Under the pieces are notes generated by a model. It was given only the letters and a program-made list of their open reading frames with translations, did not search any database and was not told the DNA's origin. DNA of 64,000 nt from positions 992,001 to 1,056,000 of the forward strand of contig JAGFMI010000003.1 in the NCBI GenBank assembly GCA_021030905.1, given 5' to 3'. This document shows positions 43,654-54,636 of the stretch, in pieces. Numbering within the stretch: the stretch's first letter is position 1; each line of letters starts with the position of its first letter. A program made the position numbers and the translations under genes. This stretch comes from Pyrenula massariospora. Taxonomy: Eukaryota; Ascomycota; Eurotiomycetes; Pyrenulales; Pyrenulaceae.

Positions 43654-45651
43654 TCAATCGACAATGAAACTTTTGATCTGAAGCTCCTTACGGCTTTCAA
43701 GTTCCAGGGCTTCTGCGTTCATCAAGCCGTGCACATAGCACTCGGAGACAAATTCGAACTTCTCGCTGTGCTGGCGCTGACGTAAGAGGAAAGGCACGGG
43801 AGCGTTTATGACCACGATTACCAAATCTCCCGGCTTGCATATTACTGGACCGAGGCCTATCCGACCGTTCTCAGTAATGATGTAATTCTCCCTCCTTGAA
43901 GTCAATGCAATATCGAGTTTGAAATCTTCGAGGGATTTGGAGGAAGTGATTGGGCGTCCATCTAGTCTATGCTGGTAGAGATCTAGAAGATCAAAGTAAT
44001 GTTTTCGCCGATCCGCCAGGTTAAGTCTGTGGTCATCCCACTTATTTGCGATTAAGGTGCACAAGTGGGCATTTAGAACTTGATCTGAAACGTTATCTTG
44101 GGGGTCCAGCATTGAACTCTCCTTTTGACTGTTCTGAGGCTGGTCGCTTGTCGTACTGCTGGTCTTGTGTCTTCGAAATGCTTTGACTGCTCTTTCAAGA
44201 CATGCACGCTCCCAAGAAATGAAGGCAACGGCGTCGGAATATTTGTAGCCCAACGAGGATTCATCAGGTGAACGAGGCGATTCCAAGTCAGCAACAACAT
44301 CTGCTATCATACCACGTACGACAATAGCATCTGAGTCATCCAGCACCTCGACCAGACCATCTTTAGACTCTTTCAGCTTGTCATTTTGGAACCCGGCGTG
44401 ATACCTACCAGTTTTTGCACCGTCTGCAATTGAGGTCCGAGAAACGGTTTTGCGGAAGTCTGGACACCAAGATGGCAACCCCTCCGTTTCGTTGCGACTG
44501 AATGCGCAGGTCAACACAAAAAAGCGGATGTCCCATGTTAGAATCCACTTGCAGCACTCAAGATACACTTGATGAGCTGGTTTCGAGTAGTCGATTTTGA
44601 TATTATCTTGAGCGTCAGGGTACGCCATGCCGAGGAGAGCATAGACACGGTCAGCATCCAAGCTCGCGTTTCGCAAAGAACCGCAGCGGATCAAAGTTGG
44701 TAGGTCCATATAGTGGGTACGCCTGTGGAATCTTCGAGTGGTCGCTATGTTTACCAAGGACGTCTGTTCTCCAGGCTGCAAGGCGTCCGCTTTTTGTGGT
44801 TTCCAGTGTTCGAAGATGTCATCGCGAGGCATGTTCCCCTCGTTCAGAAAAGCTTTTCGACGATGCCATAATGACATGAATTCGTGCATACCAGCCATTG
44901 CAGTGTGGTGGAGGCGTCTCGGCATCTCATCGTGAGTCTCTGTAGCCTGAATCCATTGGTTAACGTGGCCCAGCGCCATTGCGAGATCAGACATGCTCTC
45001 CCAATCAATGACCTGTAATCCAAAATATAACTTGACACGGTCAGCCACCATTATCTCCTGTAAAACCCAGATTCTCCAAAACCATTCGCTCGAGAACAGG
45101 TGGTGGAGGCTTTCCCATGCCTGCGACGCTATGTTTTCTTCCTCCAGATACTTCGTTATAATTGTGTTGGGAGGTGAGTCCAGTGGCAGCTTGTAGAGGG
45201 CCTCTTGCAATTCATAGAGGCTCACGTTTACTAGGAGTCCTTGTGGTGGTTCTCCGAGGTAGGCGATCACCATTGTGGCAGCCGCGTAGATGAACACCAT
45301 CTGACCGACTTGAGCACTTTTCTCGGCATTGTTCGATTGATTGATACAAATCTGATCTGTCCATACTATCCGAGACTGGCCCGGTGAGACCAACCTCCGA
45401 AGAGCGCAAAGTAGATTGGCGCTGATTTGGAACGCCTGGCCATCGCACACGAACGGGTGCGGAGAGACGTCGGATCCCCAGACATAGGACAGAGCTTCAT
45501 ACTCAGGCGGATCTTCCGATTCAATGTCGTGTATGGTCAGGCGACCAGCAGGCGAGTCTAAATGAAACGGCCACTCCAATCTCAACAGCCTTATGCTGCC
45601 TCTTGGCAAAGGTTCGAAGGTGTAAGGCTGAAGTTGGATCTTGGATTGCAT
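43654..45651 (-). CDS. HET-domain protein
   Basis: Intact single-exon frame of 665 residues. The HET domain runs from about residue 50, with YEALSYVWGS, IVWTDQICINQSNNAEKSAQV (read in two parts) and the WFWRIWVLQEI motif that closes the core. LDADRVYALLGMA and the GLPSWCPDF motif follow at the usual spacing. A C-terminal block has the GRIGLGPVICKPGDLVIV segment that ends many such proteins. HET proteins trigger cell death after recognition of non-self partners, usually through an unlinked or adjacent partner gene. The nearest candidates are the AAA+-HET gene 1.8 kb away, facing the other way, and the GST-side repeats. No extra domain was recognised. Confidence 0.92.
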   Translation of the reverse strand: MQSKIQLQPYTFEPLPRGSIRLLRLEWPFHLDSPAGRLTIHDIESEDPPEYEALSYVWGSDVSPHPFVCDGQAFQISANLLCALRRLVSPGQSRIVWTDQICINQSNNAEKSAQVGQMVFIYAAATMVIAYLGEPPQGLLVNVSLYELQEALYKLPLDSPPNTIITKYLEEENIASQAWESLHHLFSSEWFWRIWVLQEIMVADRVKLYFGLQVIDWESMSDLAMALGHVNQWIQATETHDEMPRRLHHTAMAGMHEFMSLWHRRKAFLNEGNMPRDDIFEHWKPQKADALQPGEQTSLVNIATTRRFHRRTHYMDLPTLIRCGSLRNASLDADRVYALLGMAYPDAQDNIKIDYSKPAHQVYLECCKWILTWDIRFFVLTCAFSRNETEGLPSWCPDFRKTVSRTSIADGAKTGRYHAGFQNDKLKESKDGLVEVLDDSDAIVVRGMIADVVADLESPRSPDESSLGYKYSDAVAFISWERACLERAVKAFRRHKTSSTTSDQPQNSQKESSMLDPQDNVSDQVLNAHLCTLIANKWDDHRLNLADRRKHYFDLLDLYQHRLDGRPITSSKSLEDFKLDIALTSRRENYIITENGRIGLGPVICKPGDLVIVVINAPVPFLLRQRQHSEKFEFVSECYVHGLMNAEALELESRKELQIKSFIVD

Positions 45652-46260
45652 GACGCTGGGAGAAAGAATGAATTACGGAAATGTAAGCTAGGCCTTATCC
45701 CACAGAGCTTCCAGGAGTCAAGCAGCCTGTCGAAGAAGTGTGAGGTGAGATAAAATCAGAGCGCGATACAAAAAAGCCCTAGATTACGGTAAGTAATCTC
45801 TGAACCAATCGGATGCCTCCAAACTTGCAGACTAGGGAACGATAATGATACTTTATCGCGGTAAATCATCGTCCCATAAAAAATTTACCGCAATTACTAT
45901 AGCATTCATCGGTAGGGCCAACGCTTAAGCTTGCTCAAGACCAGCGCAGGCTTGGCAACCCAAGTTCAGGTATGGCACAGCCACAGCTCAGGACTGCTTC
46001 GTCACAGCTTAGAGCAGCTTGGCCTCAGCTCAGGTAAATGACTGTAAGCTCAGGTCCAAAAGAGGAAATAGACTTTGGTGAGGTCGTTCTCACACATAGT
46101 TTCTGTTGCTATAGAATAAAACAAAACTGACCGACCCCTTTCTGACTGGCCTTATGCCGCTTCATGCCAGCTAACTCAGGACCTAGCTCAACTTCGACTC
46201 AACCTCGATCAAGCTGTACCGCCACCGGTCATGCGATCATTTCTAATGATATTTAACTTC
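45652..46260. other. intergenic, divergent side; no gene
   Basis: About 600 bases upstream of the HET gene. It has palindromic GCGGTAA/TTACCGC strings near 45856-45893 and a run of AGCTCAGG-type repeats (45960-46050). No gene was seen. Confidence 0.45.
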
Positions 46261-46659
46261 CTATCGGCGTGGACGTGATGCCGAGCGACCCTTACCTACC
46301 GATCGTAACAAGCATTCCAGCCAGAAATCTCTGTTCTCCTCTAGAACCGCGTGCACTGACATGAAGTCTGTAAAACGAAGAAACGGTCCCGCGAAAGCAA
46401 AGGCCACGGCAAACCTCTCATCTAACTCCGCAGAGAAGGCAGCACTGTTCTTGTGAGCCGCAAGGCTAGCGGCTAAGCACCAGTCCATATCACAACCCAA
46501 TAGAAAATTGGTAGCTGAAACGGAAGTCATGGAATTAGTTGGAGACGATTGCTTTTGATAAGGCTGATCAATTAGAAAATGTGGGCAGATTACAGAGACT
46601 GAGATGAAACTTGCACGAACTCTTTGGAGAGCTTCTAGACAAGCCTGCAGCAAAATCAT
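46261..46659 (-). pseudogene. fragment of an unknown fungal protein (copy also at 54.1 kb)
   Basis: Open frame of 132 codons whose end part, TDFMSVHAVLEENRDFWLEC, matches a fragment on the plus strand at 54.1 kb (FVSVHSLMQENKDLYLEFL). I do not recognise the family. Neither copy has a full-length frame, so both are probably relics. Confidence 0.4.
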
Positions 46660-47457
46660 CGCTTGTGGTGGAAAGTGAAGGAACGTGAGGCTCTTCCTGG
46701 AAGATGGTTGGTCGGGGCACTAGATTGCGTAGACACCACCATTAACGCCACCGATCGCCTCGGTTGGTGGGGGGACTGCAAGCGGCTGGCAAAACCCGGG
46801 CTCTCTGAGCCATTGGAAAATGTCTACCTATCAACACCAGACTGCGCAGTAAGTTACTCCTGCAAGAATTCGCATTGGCGGCTAAAGCTCTGAAGTTAGA
46901 TTGGACAACTTGTTACCAGTCATGTGCCGGAAAGGTCTAGTTTCGAGTGCGAAGGCGAATGAGTTCCAGATTTCGCGCCGTCGTACAACAGCGATAATCG
47001 CAAGGCAACCACGAGGCAGATTTGCAAGGTAGCAGCCTTCAGATAGCCACTAAAGCTCGAGAGCGATCTCGCGGAGAAGCCGTAAAATATCTCGACAAGT
47101 CTATAAAAAGCTATTCATATCAATCATTAAGCTGGTAGAGACAGGTTCTCACATTATGTTGGTGGATCATTCCCTGTAGGTTCTCAATGTGGGATGCCGC
47201 ATGGTAGTACAGGACGTGCGATGTGGCGGACAACTCCAATTTCTCGTTGTGACTGTCTCAGATGTGGCAGGCAGCCTAACGCAAATGGGGAAATCTCAAG
47301 CCTCCCCCATAGCAAGACTTTCTTGCAACTGTAGACCTCCTTCATTGAATGTCACTTCTGTTTTTGATGATCTTAAAACCTCTCATCGTGTGTTGACCCC
47401 ACATATGTTTCTGATTCTGAAGGGAAAAATTTGGTGTCAACCTCGTTAGCCAATAGG
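46660..47457. other. intergenic, upstream of the AAA-HET gene
   Basis: About 800 bases. It must hold the promoter and any 5' exon of the AAA-HET gene. No repeat or separate gene was identified. Confidence 0.45.
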
Positions 47458-50400
47458 ATGTCCGCCTTAGTAGATGCCCTACTGGGGGTTCTTGGGCTTC
47501 CGCCGTGGTATTTGGATAACTTTGTTAAGACATCATCTGAGTTGAGCAGATCAGAAGTTCGACTTGTGTTACGGAACAACAATCCTTCCGAGAATGAGGT
47601 TAGTTCTAATCCAGAGGCGCAATTAGACGTATCAGACAAATATGAGCTGGAATCATTTATGTATGAGGACATTCTTGATGCGCTCATGTGCGCCGAAGAC
47701 GATGATATATCGAGTTTGAGGACGCCAGAGACTCCTCTCTGTCTGATGAGATCATTTTTCGTCAACGATGCTGTTCTTCTAAGGTTCCCAGGAGACAGCA
47801 GCGACGGTCAAGGCTTCCTGACTGCTGTAGCAGAATATTTAGCCAAGGACATTGGGGCGCATTTGGTGGTATTAAATACTGAAATACTGGAAAGTCTGGA
47901 AAAACACTTCATTGAAAGGGGTATAATCCAGCAGCCCACACAATCCACTGAAGATGTTGACCTCTCTTTTCAAATGTACGGTCCCGACACAGCACCGACA
48001 GCAAGAAGTTCCGTTCCAACTGAGCCGAGGCCAAAAAAAAATTTCAAAATGGCTCTTACTGCTCCTGTCTTCAAAGAAAGAATGGATATAGATTGGAAAG
48101 CAGATGAGCCGCATTCAGAGATACTTCTTGTTCTCATTACTGATATGTTCGACCTCGAAGTACGAAAGAAAAGTAAAAAGATATTTCAGTATCTTCGAGA
48201 CGCTATCGAAGAGCTTACCGAGCAGGGCTACCACGTCATTCTAATTGCAACAGACCATGGGACGGGGACTACCTGCACGTGTAAGAGCTCCGATAAAAGC
48301 TTTGACGAGAGCTCCGTTGAAAGCTTCGAGGAGAGCTCTGATGATGGCTATTGCACGGGATGTAAACGCACGAAGGACTCTTTCGTGCTCTCCAAGATCG
48401 GAAAGAGTCCCGTTAGGAAAGCGATTGAAATAGTTCCGGTGAGATCTGAAAGGCAAAGGCTGCTGCTTCAGAAGGATAAGGAGATAGAAATAGAGGGACA
48501 AAACCTCAAGAAGTTGCAACAAGCAGTGCAACAACAATCTGTGAGCATGGACTCAAAATTACTGCAACCATACGCCGTCTGGAGACTTCCTGAGAGTAGT
48601 CCCGCTCTGAAGGTATTGAGGAGCTCCCTATTCTCAGAAGAGAAAGTGAGGTTAATTGCTCAGACTATCTGCAAGAACCTGACAATTAAATCCATTGATA
48701 ATGCAATTACCGCCATTTCTAGACAGCTCGATGCTCGAAGTCGCCGAGCCTGTGCACGAGACAAGGCATTGCGTGAGTGGAAAATAGGAAACAATGATGA
48801 TGGTAACCAAACGTCGATGCTTCCGTCGCATGTCCTGGACGCCAAGATGCGGATAGAAGACGACAAGTGGAAGTATAGATGGGAATCAAAGTTGCTGAAG
48901 GCTATTGTTGACCCCGGTAAGTCTTGTCTTGCTCTTCTATTTATCTAGGAAAATCCATTTTGAATTCACAGGATTATCGTTCTGACGTACTTGAAGGTGA
49001 TGTACATGAGACCTGGTCAGATATCGTGATAGAACCCAATATCAAAACTACGATTGAGCGAATGTTTTCCACTATGGTTCCTCATCCAGGCTCTTACGGC
49101 ACTCTCAAAATGGCTCGCGCTGGCGGCGCTCTATTTTATGGTCCACCTGGCACAGGTAAAACACACCTTGCAAGGGTGCTTGCGAAGGAGTCAAAGGCAA
49201 CAATGATCCAAGTGTCCGGAGCGGAGATTGAAAGTGAATATGTGGGACAGACTGAGAAACTTATCAAGGCTCTATTTAATCTGGGTAAAATGCTTTCCCC
49301 CTGCATCATATTCGTTGACGAGGCCGACGCTTTGTTTTGTGCCCGCAGCAAGTATGATGGAAGCTATATAAGGAGCCGAACGAGTTCATTACTCAGCGAG
49401 TCAGACGGACTGCGAAGATCAACCAATGCGCCCCCTGCCCTAATTCTTGCAACCAACTATCCAAGCCATCTTGATCATGCAGTCATGCGTCGGGTCCCCT
49501 GGAGGGTTTATATGGGGCCCCCAGCTCATGATGCCAGGAAGAAGATGTTTGCCATGAATCTAAGAAATGAGCATGTAAATTCTTGTGTTAATCTTCAAGT
49601 TCTCGCCACAAGGACGCATCGCTATACAGGATCAGACATTAGGACAGTGTGCATCCAGGCTGCATCGGTATGTGAATCTGAGCTCGCTCGTTCAGAGAAT
49701 GCTCAGTTGAATCAGAGGAGGCTGTTAAAGATGGCACATTTCGAAGAGGCCCTGAGAATTTCCGGACCAAATCTGACAAGAGCAGCAGTACAAGAAATAA
49801 AAGATTTTGCCGAGGAATTTGATCCCTCTACTTTGGAGTCCATCCGCGAGTTCATGGAAAGAAAGCAAATATCTACGCCAATAAACAAGCCAAACGCACG
49901 TAAGCGAAATGAAAATAAAGAGCATGAATCACGACAAGATACAAGGAGTGATGTAACTTGCGATCCTCCTGGACTTCCTGATAATGCTGAATCTTCAGAA
50001 GATATCTCAAGGGAAGTCAATCCAAGCAAGAATCAGTCAGCTTATGCAGCCTCGGGATCTACGCATGAGCTATTAGAGAAGTCAGGTTCCGAGATTAGAC
50101 TAATAGAGATCGTACATCCGGGATCAGCAGACAGAAAGGCTGAATGTGTTCTTCACAAAACTTCTCTCTCCGACAACGCAAGGTTTACAGCTCTTTCATA
50201 CGTTTGGGGCGATCCTTCGCTAAATGAAAACATCATACTCAATGGAAAGACTGTATCTGTGACAAAAAGCTTAGCCAACGCCATCCGATGGGTTAAGCAT
50301 CACTGGCAGGAGACCTTTCCGGACCGCGAGGGAGACGAATTTCGACTTTGGGCTGATGCCATCTGTATAAATCAATCTGACTTGAAAGAACGAGATCACC

Positions 50401-51083
50401 AAGTGGGGCTTATGGGAAAAATATATTCCAGCGCTGAACTTGTCATCGCTTCGGTTGGCCCTTACGAAAGCACTATAGGTCTTGCACTACAGACATATCA
50501 TGATATGTATGAGGTCCTGACAAATAGTACTCCAGTACTGAGCCTCGAAGAGCTCTCCAGTCGTAGATGGCTCCTAAGACTGCCTTCTTTATGTTGGGTG
50601 GATGGAACATCCTATCCTAATACGGCTTGGGAGGCTCTGAAAGTCTTTTGGAAACTGCCCTACTGGCAACGAGTGTGGATAATTCAGGAACTTGTCCTGG
50701 CTCGTCGGATTTTACTTATCTGTGACCACGTGTCTCTGGACTTCAAGATGATAAGTGAGGTGGCATCTATTTTAAGACTCTCGGCATTAGTCAGGCCATC
50801 GAAAAAGGATGAGAAATCCGAGTTTATCCGAGAAGAACCTTGGTGTTCAAAATGTTATTGGGACTTAGGAGAACCTATCCCCTTATTCACGATATATGAA
50901 TATAGAAAAGACGTGGTTACCAAATGGCACAGGAAGCTCAACGTGCACCACCTGGCATCAACACTTCAAGCAACAGATCCAAGGGACTATGTCTACGGGC
51001 TTCTAGGCCTTAGTAAAATTGAGGTCGAAGTGAATTACGCAAAGCCAGTAAGCCACGTGTATTCAGATTATGTCAGGTACTAG
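47458..51083 (+). CDS. AAA+ ATPase (Msp1/ATAD1-like) fused to a HET domain
   Basis: Exons 47458-48916 and 48997-51083. The 80-bp intron has GTAAGT, a TTCTGAC branch and a GAAG acceptor. The join gives VDPGDVHETWSDI, which continues the normal lead into an AAA core. The product is 1181 residues to a TAG. Residues 1-480 form a first, degenerate ATPase-like half (LMRSFFVNDAVLLRFPGD ... VVLNTEILESL), as in tandem fungal AAA proteins. The AAA core follows: Walker A GPPGTGKT near 535, pore-loop region EYVGQTEK, Walker B CIIFVDEADAL near 590, sensor ATNYPSHLD, arginine pair AVMRRVPWRV, and sensor-2 TGSDIRTVCIQAA. A charged linker (about 700-850) leads to the HET domain: FTALSYVWGD near 882, LWADAICINQSD near 937 and VWIIQELVLAR. 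ATP hydrolysis could gate HET signalling; that is inference. The ATG at 47458 is the first in the frame. Confidence 0.88.
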
Positions 51084-52046
51084 ACTCAGACACCAATCGC
51101 TTCATTATCTTGCGACTGTAACGTTTTCCTGGATATCGATATCTTCCTCTCGAAGGCCGGAATTGGTGTTTGGGAAGTAGACGATGGATCTCCTTCTTGG
51201 GTTCCAGATTTCTCTCAAAAACCGCAATGGTATCAGCACCTCGATTTTCACAAAATAGCCCGACATTGTTGTCCATGTTCTCATAAAGAAGAGGAGCAGC
51301 TCGTGATTGACTATCCTAAACTCTTAGTCAACGGGGCTCGGGTTGGACATGTTAAAAGAACCACTGAAATCCTTCGGGACGACACCGTTAAGGGTGAGCT
51401 GCCCTTACTACATCGCAGCTTTTATGATCATATGAGAGAATTTGTACTGCGAAACCATGAATACATTACGGGTATCAAACCCTTACAAGCAATTTTCCGA
51501 GTAATCTTTAAGGTTGATCAACCCGTTGATCAAGAATTCGTCATGAAAGGCTATCAGTTCTTTGTGAAGTTTGCTTTTCTTAGATTTAAAGGCTGTGATA
51601 TTGGTCACAGGCCGTACGATGCCATTCGGATCATTGACCCCAATTTTCGAGAAGCATTCGACATTGATGACCGTGAGGCCTGGCTTGAGTGGTTTCTCCG
51701 AAATTTCTCCCCAGGATCCGAGAATGCGATTGACACGAATTCCATTGAAGAATATCTAAATAATGGAAACACTAGTGACGACCGACGCACCGAGTTGATG
51801 AATGTAGCAAATCATCGATTCTTTGAAATCGAAGGAGGGTACCTTGGTCTTGGGCCACAGTTGATGGCACCAGATGATGAGATCTGCCTTCTCAAACAAT
51901 GTTCACGTCCAGTAGTCCTTCGAAAGATTGAAGACCACTACGTGCATGTTGGGACTTGCTTTGTTCTAGGACTGATGAAAGACGAAGAGAGGGCTAAGAT
52001 TGTAGGGGCTGGTGATATCAAATTAGTACGGTTTGAAATCCACTAA
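51084..52046 (+). CDS. C-terminal continuation of the AAA-HET frame after an in-frame TAG
   Basis: The frame of the AAA-HET gene is open again from the TAG at 51081-51083 to 52046. It encodes what the HET proteins carry at this place: FLDIDIFLSKAG followed by GSPSWVPDFS, the late IEGGYLGLGPQLMAPDDEI block, and a final FVLGLMKDEERAK. So it is the natural C-terminus, 320 residues. AGGTACTAG at the border contains a GT donor, but no acceptor in phase was found within the next 150 bases. It is a nonsense mutation, an unresolved intron, or a protein ending at the TAG. Confidence 0.7.
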   Translation, partial: TQTPIASLSCDCNVFLDIDIFLSKAGIGVWEVDDGSPSWVPDFSQKPQWYQHLDFHKIARHCCPCSHKEEEQLVIDYPKLLVNGARVGHVKRTTEILRDDTVKGELPLLHRSFYDHMREFVLRNHEYITGIKPLQAIFRVIFKVDQPVDQEFVMKGYQFFVKFAFLRFKGCDIGHRPYDAIRIIDPNFREAFDIDDREAWLEWFLRNFSPGSENAIDTNSIEEYLNNGNTSDDRRTELMNVANHRFFEIEGGYLGLGPQLMAPDDEICLLKQCSRPVVLRKIEDHYVHVGTCFVLGLMKDEERAKIVGAGDIKLVRFEIH

Positions 52047-52089
52047 GATTACCGCCTTGTTTTGCGAACAGCTTATACAAACGTCAACG

Positions 52090-52890
52090 TCTTAGCACGG
52101 AGCACGTAAGCCGATAGATAGCATGCTGCCAATTCAAAATTTGCGCTGAAGGTGTGGATTTATGCAGACCGCCCCAGAGAAACACCCCAAATACATTACA
52201 AGGGGCATTCCCAGAGGCACGCCTCAGAGGGAACCCCCTTAAAAGATTCCCTAAAAGTACCCCCTAGAGATGTTCTTGAGGGTATCTCTAGAGATACCTT
52301 TAGAGGTATATGTCACGGAACATAGAATAGAGTAGAGTTCTACCCCGTATCCGCCGGCGTTACCAAAGAACTAAGTTGACAGTTCGTTGTCAAGCTCCTC
52401 TACTAAAATAGATAACGCCCTAGACCAGCAGACTATGAAAGACAATATACATTTTATATGTTCATTACAAAATTATGTCGGAGGCGCCTGCTAAGCCCCC
52501 TAGCCCCCGCCACTATATAGAAGCGTAATAAAGGCACCTTCGGAAAAATCAAATGTTCGTTTAGTAGCTCTTTCAGTGTTAATGCTCGGAATCCAACAAA
52601 GTCATAAACAACTTTGTTATTTCTTTACTGCCTGCACCCACCATCCAAACTCCATTCAGACCTGATTCGGTCCTCCTATTACGTCGTTCCGTAGCTGCTC
52701 GCTGGCGCTGACACATTACATAGCTTGCCTCTAAACGTATCTCTAAGGATATCCTCAAGCATACCGCTAAGGGATGTCTATGCAAGCGCCCCTAGGGATG
52801 TCTCTGAAGTATATCTATAAACAGCGTCTCGGGCCCTTTAAAAAGACACATCCAAAGCCACGCACCTTCAACACACGGCAAAATCAACTC
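52090..52890. repeat. dispersed repeat R1, copy 3 (long, interrupted)
   Basis: The head at 52102-52152 has GTAAGCCGATAGATAGCATG, then CTGCCAATTC and GCGCTGAAGG. A body of degenerate CCCYTAAAAG/AGGCAYRCC units follows (52165-52310 and 52731-52810). The tail (CTATAAACAG, CACCTTCAACACACGGCAAA) matches the tail of copy 1. About 400 bases of unrelated sequence (52320-52725) split the body, including a small AACAAAGT/ACTTTGTT hairpin (52598-52621). Confidence 0.5.
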
Positions 52891-54063
52891 CTAAAATCAA
52901 AAAACCAAATTACCAGCATACCACCTACACCCTCCCAGACACTAACACCACCAGAACAATAGAAACCCAACCATTTTCTCCCACAACCTCCAAACTACAA
53001 CCCAATCTCACCCCATCTCACCCCCACCCCCCAGCCCTCTCACAGCCCAGGCGAACAACAACACCCTCAACCATCGGCGCGCGGGCCCAGAACGATCATA
53101 CACTACCGCCTATCTCATTCTACGTAAAGGGGGTGGGAGCAGAAAGAGTTTCAACCTCTACTTAGCAAGGTATGCCTGCTTAACGAGGCTGCGATGTTCG
53201 ACAGATACCCAGGTAGGTCCGTCTACGGGGCGTGTGCGCACGTCGGATGGTACTTAGGTAAATTTTTCTAGAGTTTTGCTGGGTAGAAGTTGGGATACAG
53301 ATGGTCAACTGGGTGGAGGGGGGTTATCTAGGGTCGGGGTGATGCTAGTGACTACGGTAATACCGAAAGGTGGGCGGTTTCATGTGGGGTTAGGGGTGGG
53401 AATTGGTGGCGGTAATGCGGGATACGATGAGCTCGTTCCGGGAAGAAGGGGCTGAATTTGTTGTATATAACCGTCCGTTCCGCATTTACTAGTATAATCT
53501 ATTAGCAAGGATCTCCTGGATCCTACCAGTCCAGCAATAACACTAGGTGCAACGTCACTTTCACAGAGAACTTAAATAATACCTTGTCATGATAGATTGT
53601 AAGGAAAACATATTTTGCAGCCTATTGGGCTACTCAGAAGCTTGATCTCTAGGCATAAGGCACGTGAACTCCCAGAACTGTTTGCATGTTCTTGAAAATT
53701 AGAGCGTCCAAAGAGTAACGCTATAGCATTGGTACGTGGGTGAAAGCAGAAGAGTCACTTCAGGCTATCCCTCCAATTCTCGAGATTATTTGTCCGTATA
53801 GATTCCTGCCATGAGAGATCGCCGGGGAAGATACCGTACAGCCCTGAGTTGCCCTGAGTTGCCCTTCAAATCTGTCGGAGGACTAGACAGACCAGGGAAA
53901 GAGTCTAGAAGCATCAAGCCATCTCGTTCGGGTTAATTAAGACTGAACGGCCAATGGTGTGAACTCGTTGGCATTACAGGGTGGACCGCTAGAAAGAAGG
54001 TTGCGTATTTGCAATATGAAGATGCACATTCCTTAAGCTGAAGGCTATAGGTGGGACAATGGA
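52891..54063. other. intergenic; C-rich, G-poor tract
   Basis: From about 52860 to 53060 the plus strand is almost free of G, rich in C and A, and stop-poor. It changes abruptly to GC-rich and then mixed sequence. The rest to 54063 has no gene or repeat that I can name. Confidence 0.5.
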
Positions 54064-54282
54064 ATGAGATTCGGATCCGAGATAATTACACAAATGCCAA
54101 GCTCTCTCCGACTTCAACTAAGTAGGTTGCTTTCATCTTTGTTGCACTGCACCGTTTCTTCACCCACAAACTTCGTGTCAGTCCACTCACTTATGCAGGA
54201 GAACAAAGATCTCTACCTAGAATTCTTAATTGACTATATGTCCTTGGTATTTAAGCCCAATCTGACAGGGATTAGACTATGA
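54064..54282 (+). pseudogene. fragment of the same unknown family as 46261-46659
   Basis: Open frame of 72 codons. FVSVHSLMQENKDLYLEFLI aligns without gaps to the minus-strand fragment at 46.3 kb. There is no plausible full gene around it. It is likely a relic. Confidence 0.4.
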
Positions 54283-54636
54283 TTAATAGGATAATAAGGA
54301 AAGGACATATCATTACATAGTTGTACAATATATTATGAAAAGTCTCTTCAATATTCTTTCACCAATACTATTTCAGATTTTTACTTTAATATTGTGCTAA
54401 TAAGGGTAAGAATATTTACCCCATATCCAAGTTTTACCCTCAACGAGCTAGTACAAATAAGTGCATCATAATTGGACGTTGTTTTTTTCTGTAAATTTCA
54501 GAGAATGCTCTTCAGACATTATCCATGGGATCGAAGACCCATCGAGATGCCGGAATTGTTAGATCATCAAAACATAATGACCGGCAAGGACGCCTAAAAG
54601 ATCTGCAACGAGCCAATTGCCGTAGTAGACCCGTCA
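54283..54636. other. short AT-rich intergenic stretch
   Basis: About 350 bases, AT-rich, between the relic and the end of the HET-E-type gene. Nothing is identified. Confidence 0.5.

Noticed and set aside
51075-51240. Intron from AGGTACTAG to remove the TAG in AAA-HET
   Set aside because: The available AG sites (for example TCGAAG, GGGAAG, CCAG) leave the wrong phase, and a phase-0 GTCAGG donor is too poor to call.
40151-52890. CRISPR array from regularly spaced short repeats in R1
   Set aside because: Units are degenerate, contiguous and without unique spacers, in a eukaryotic context.
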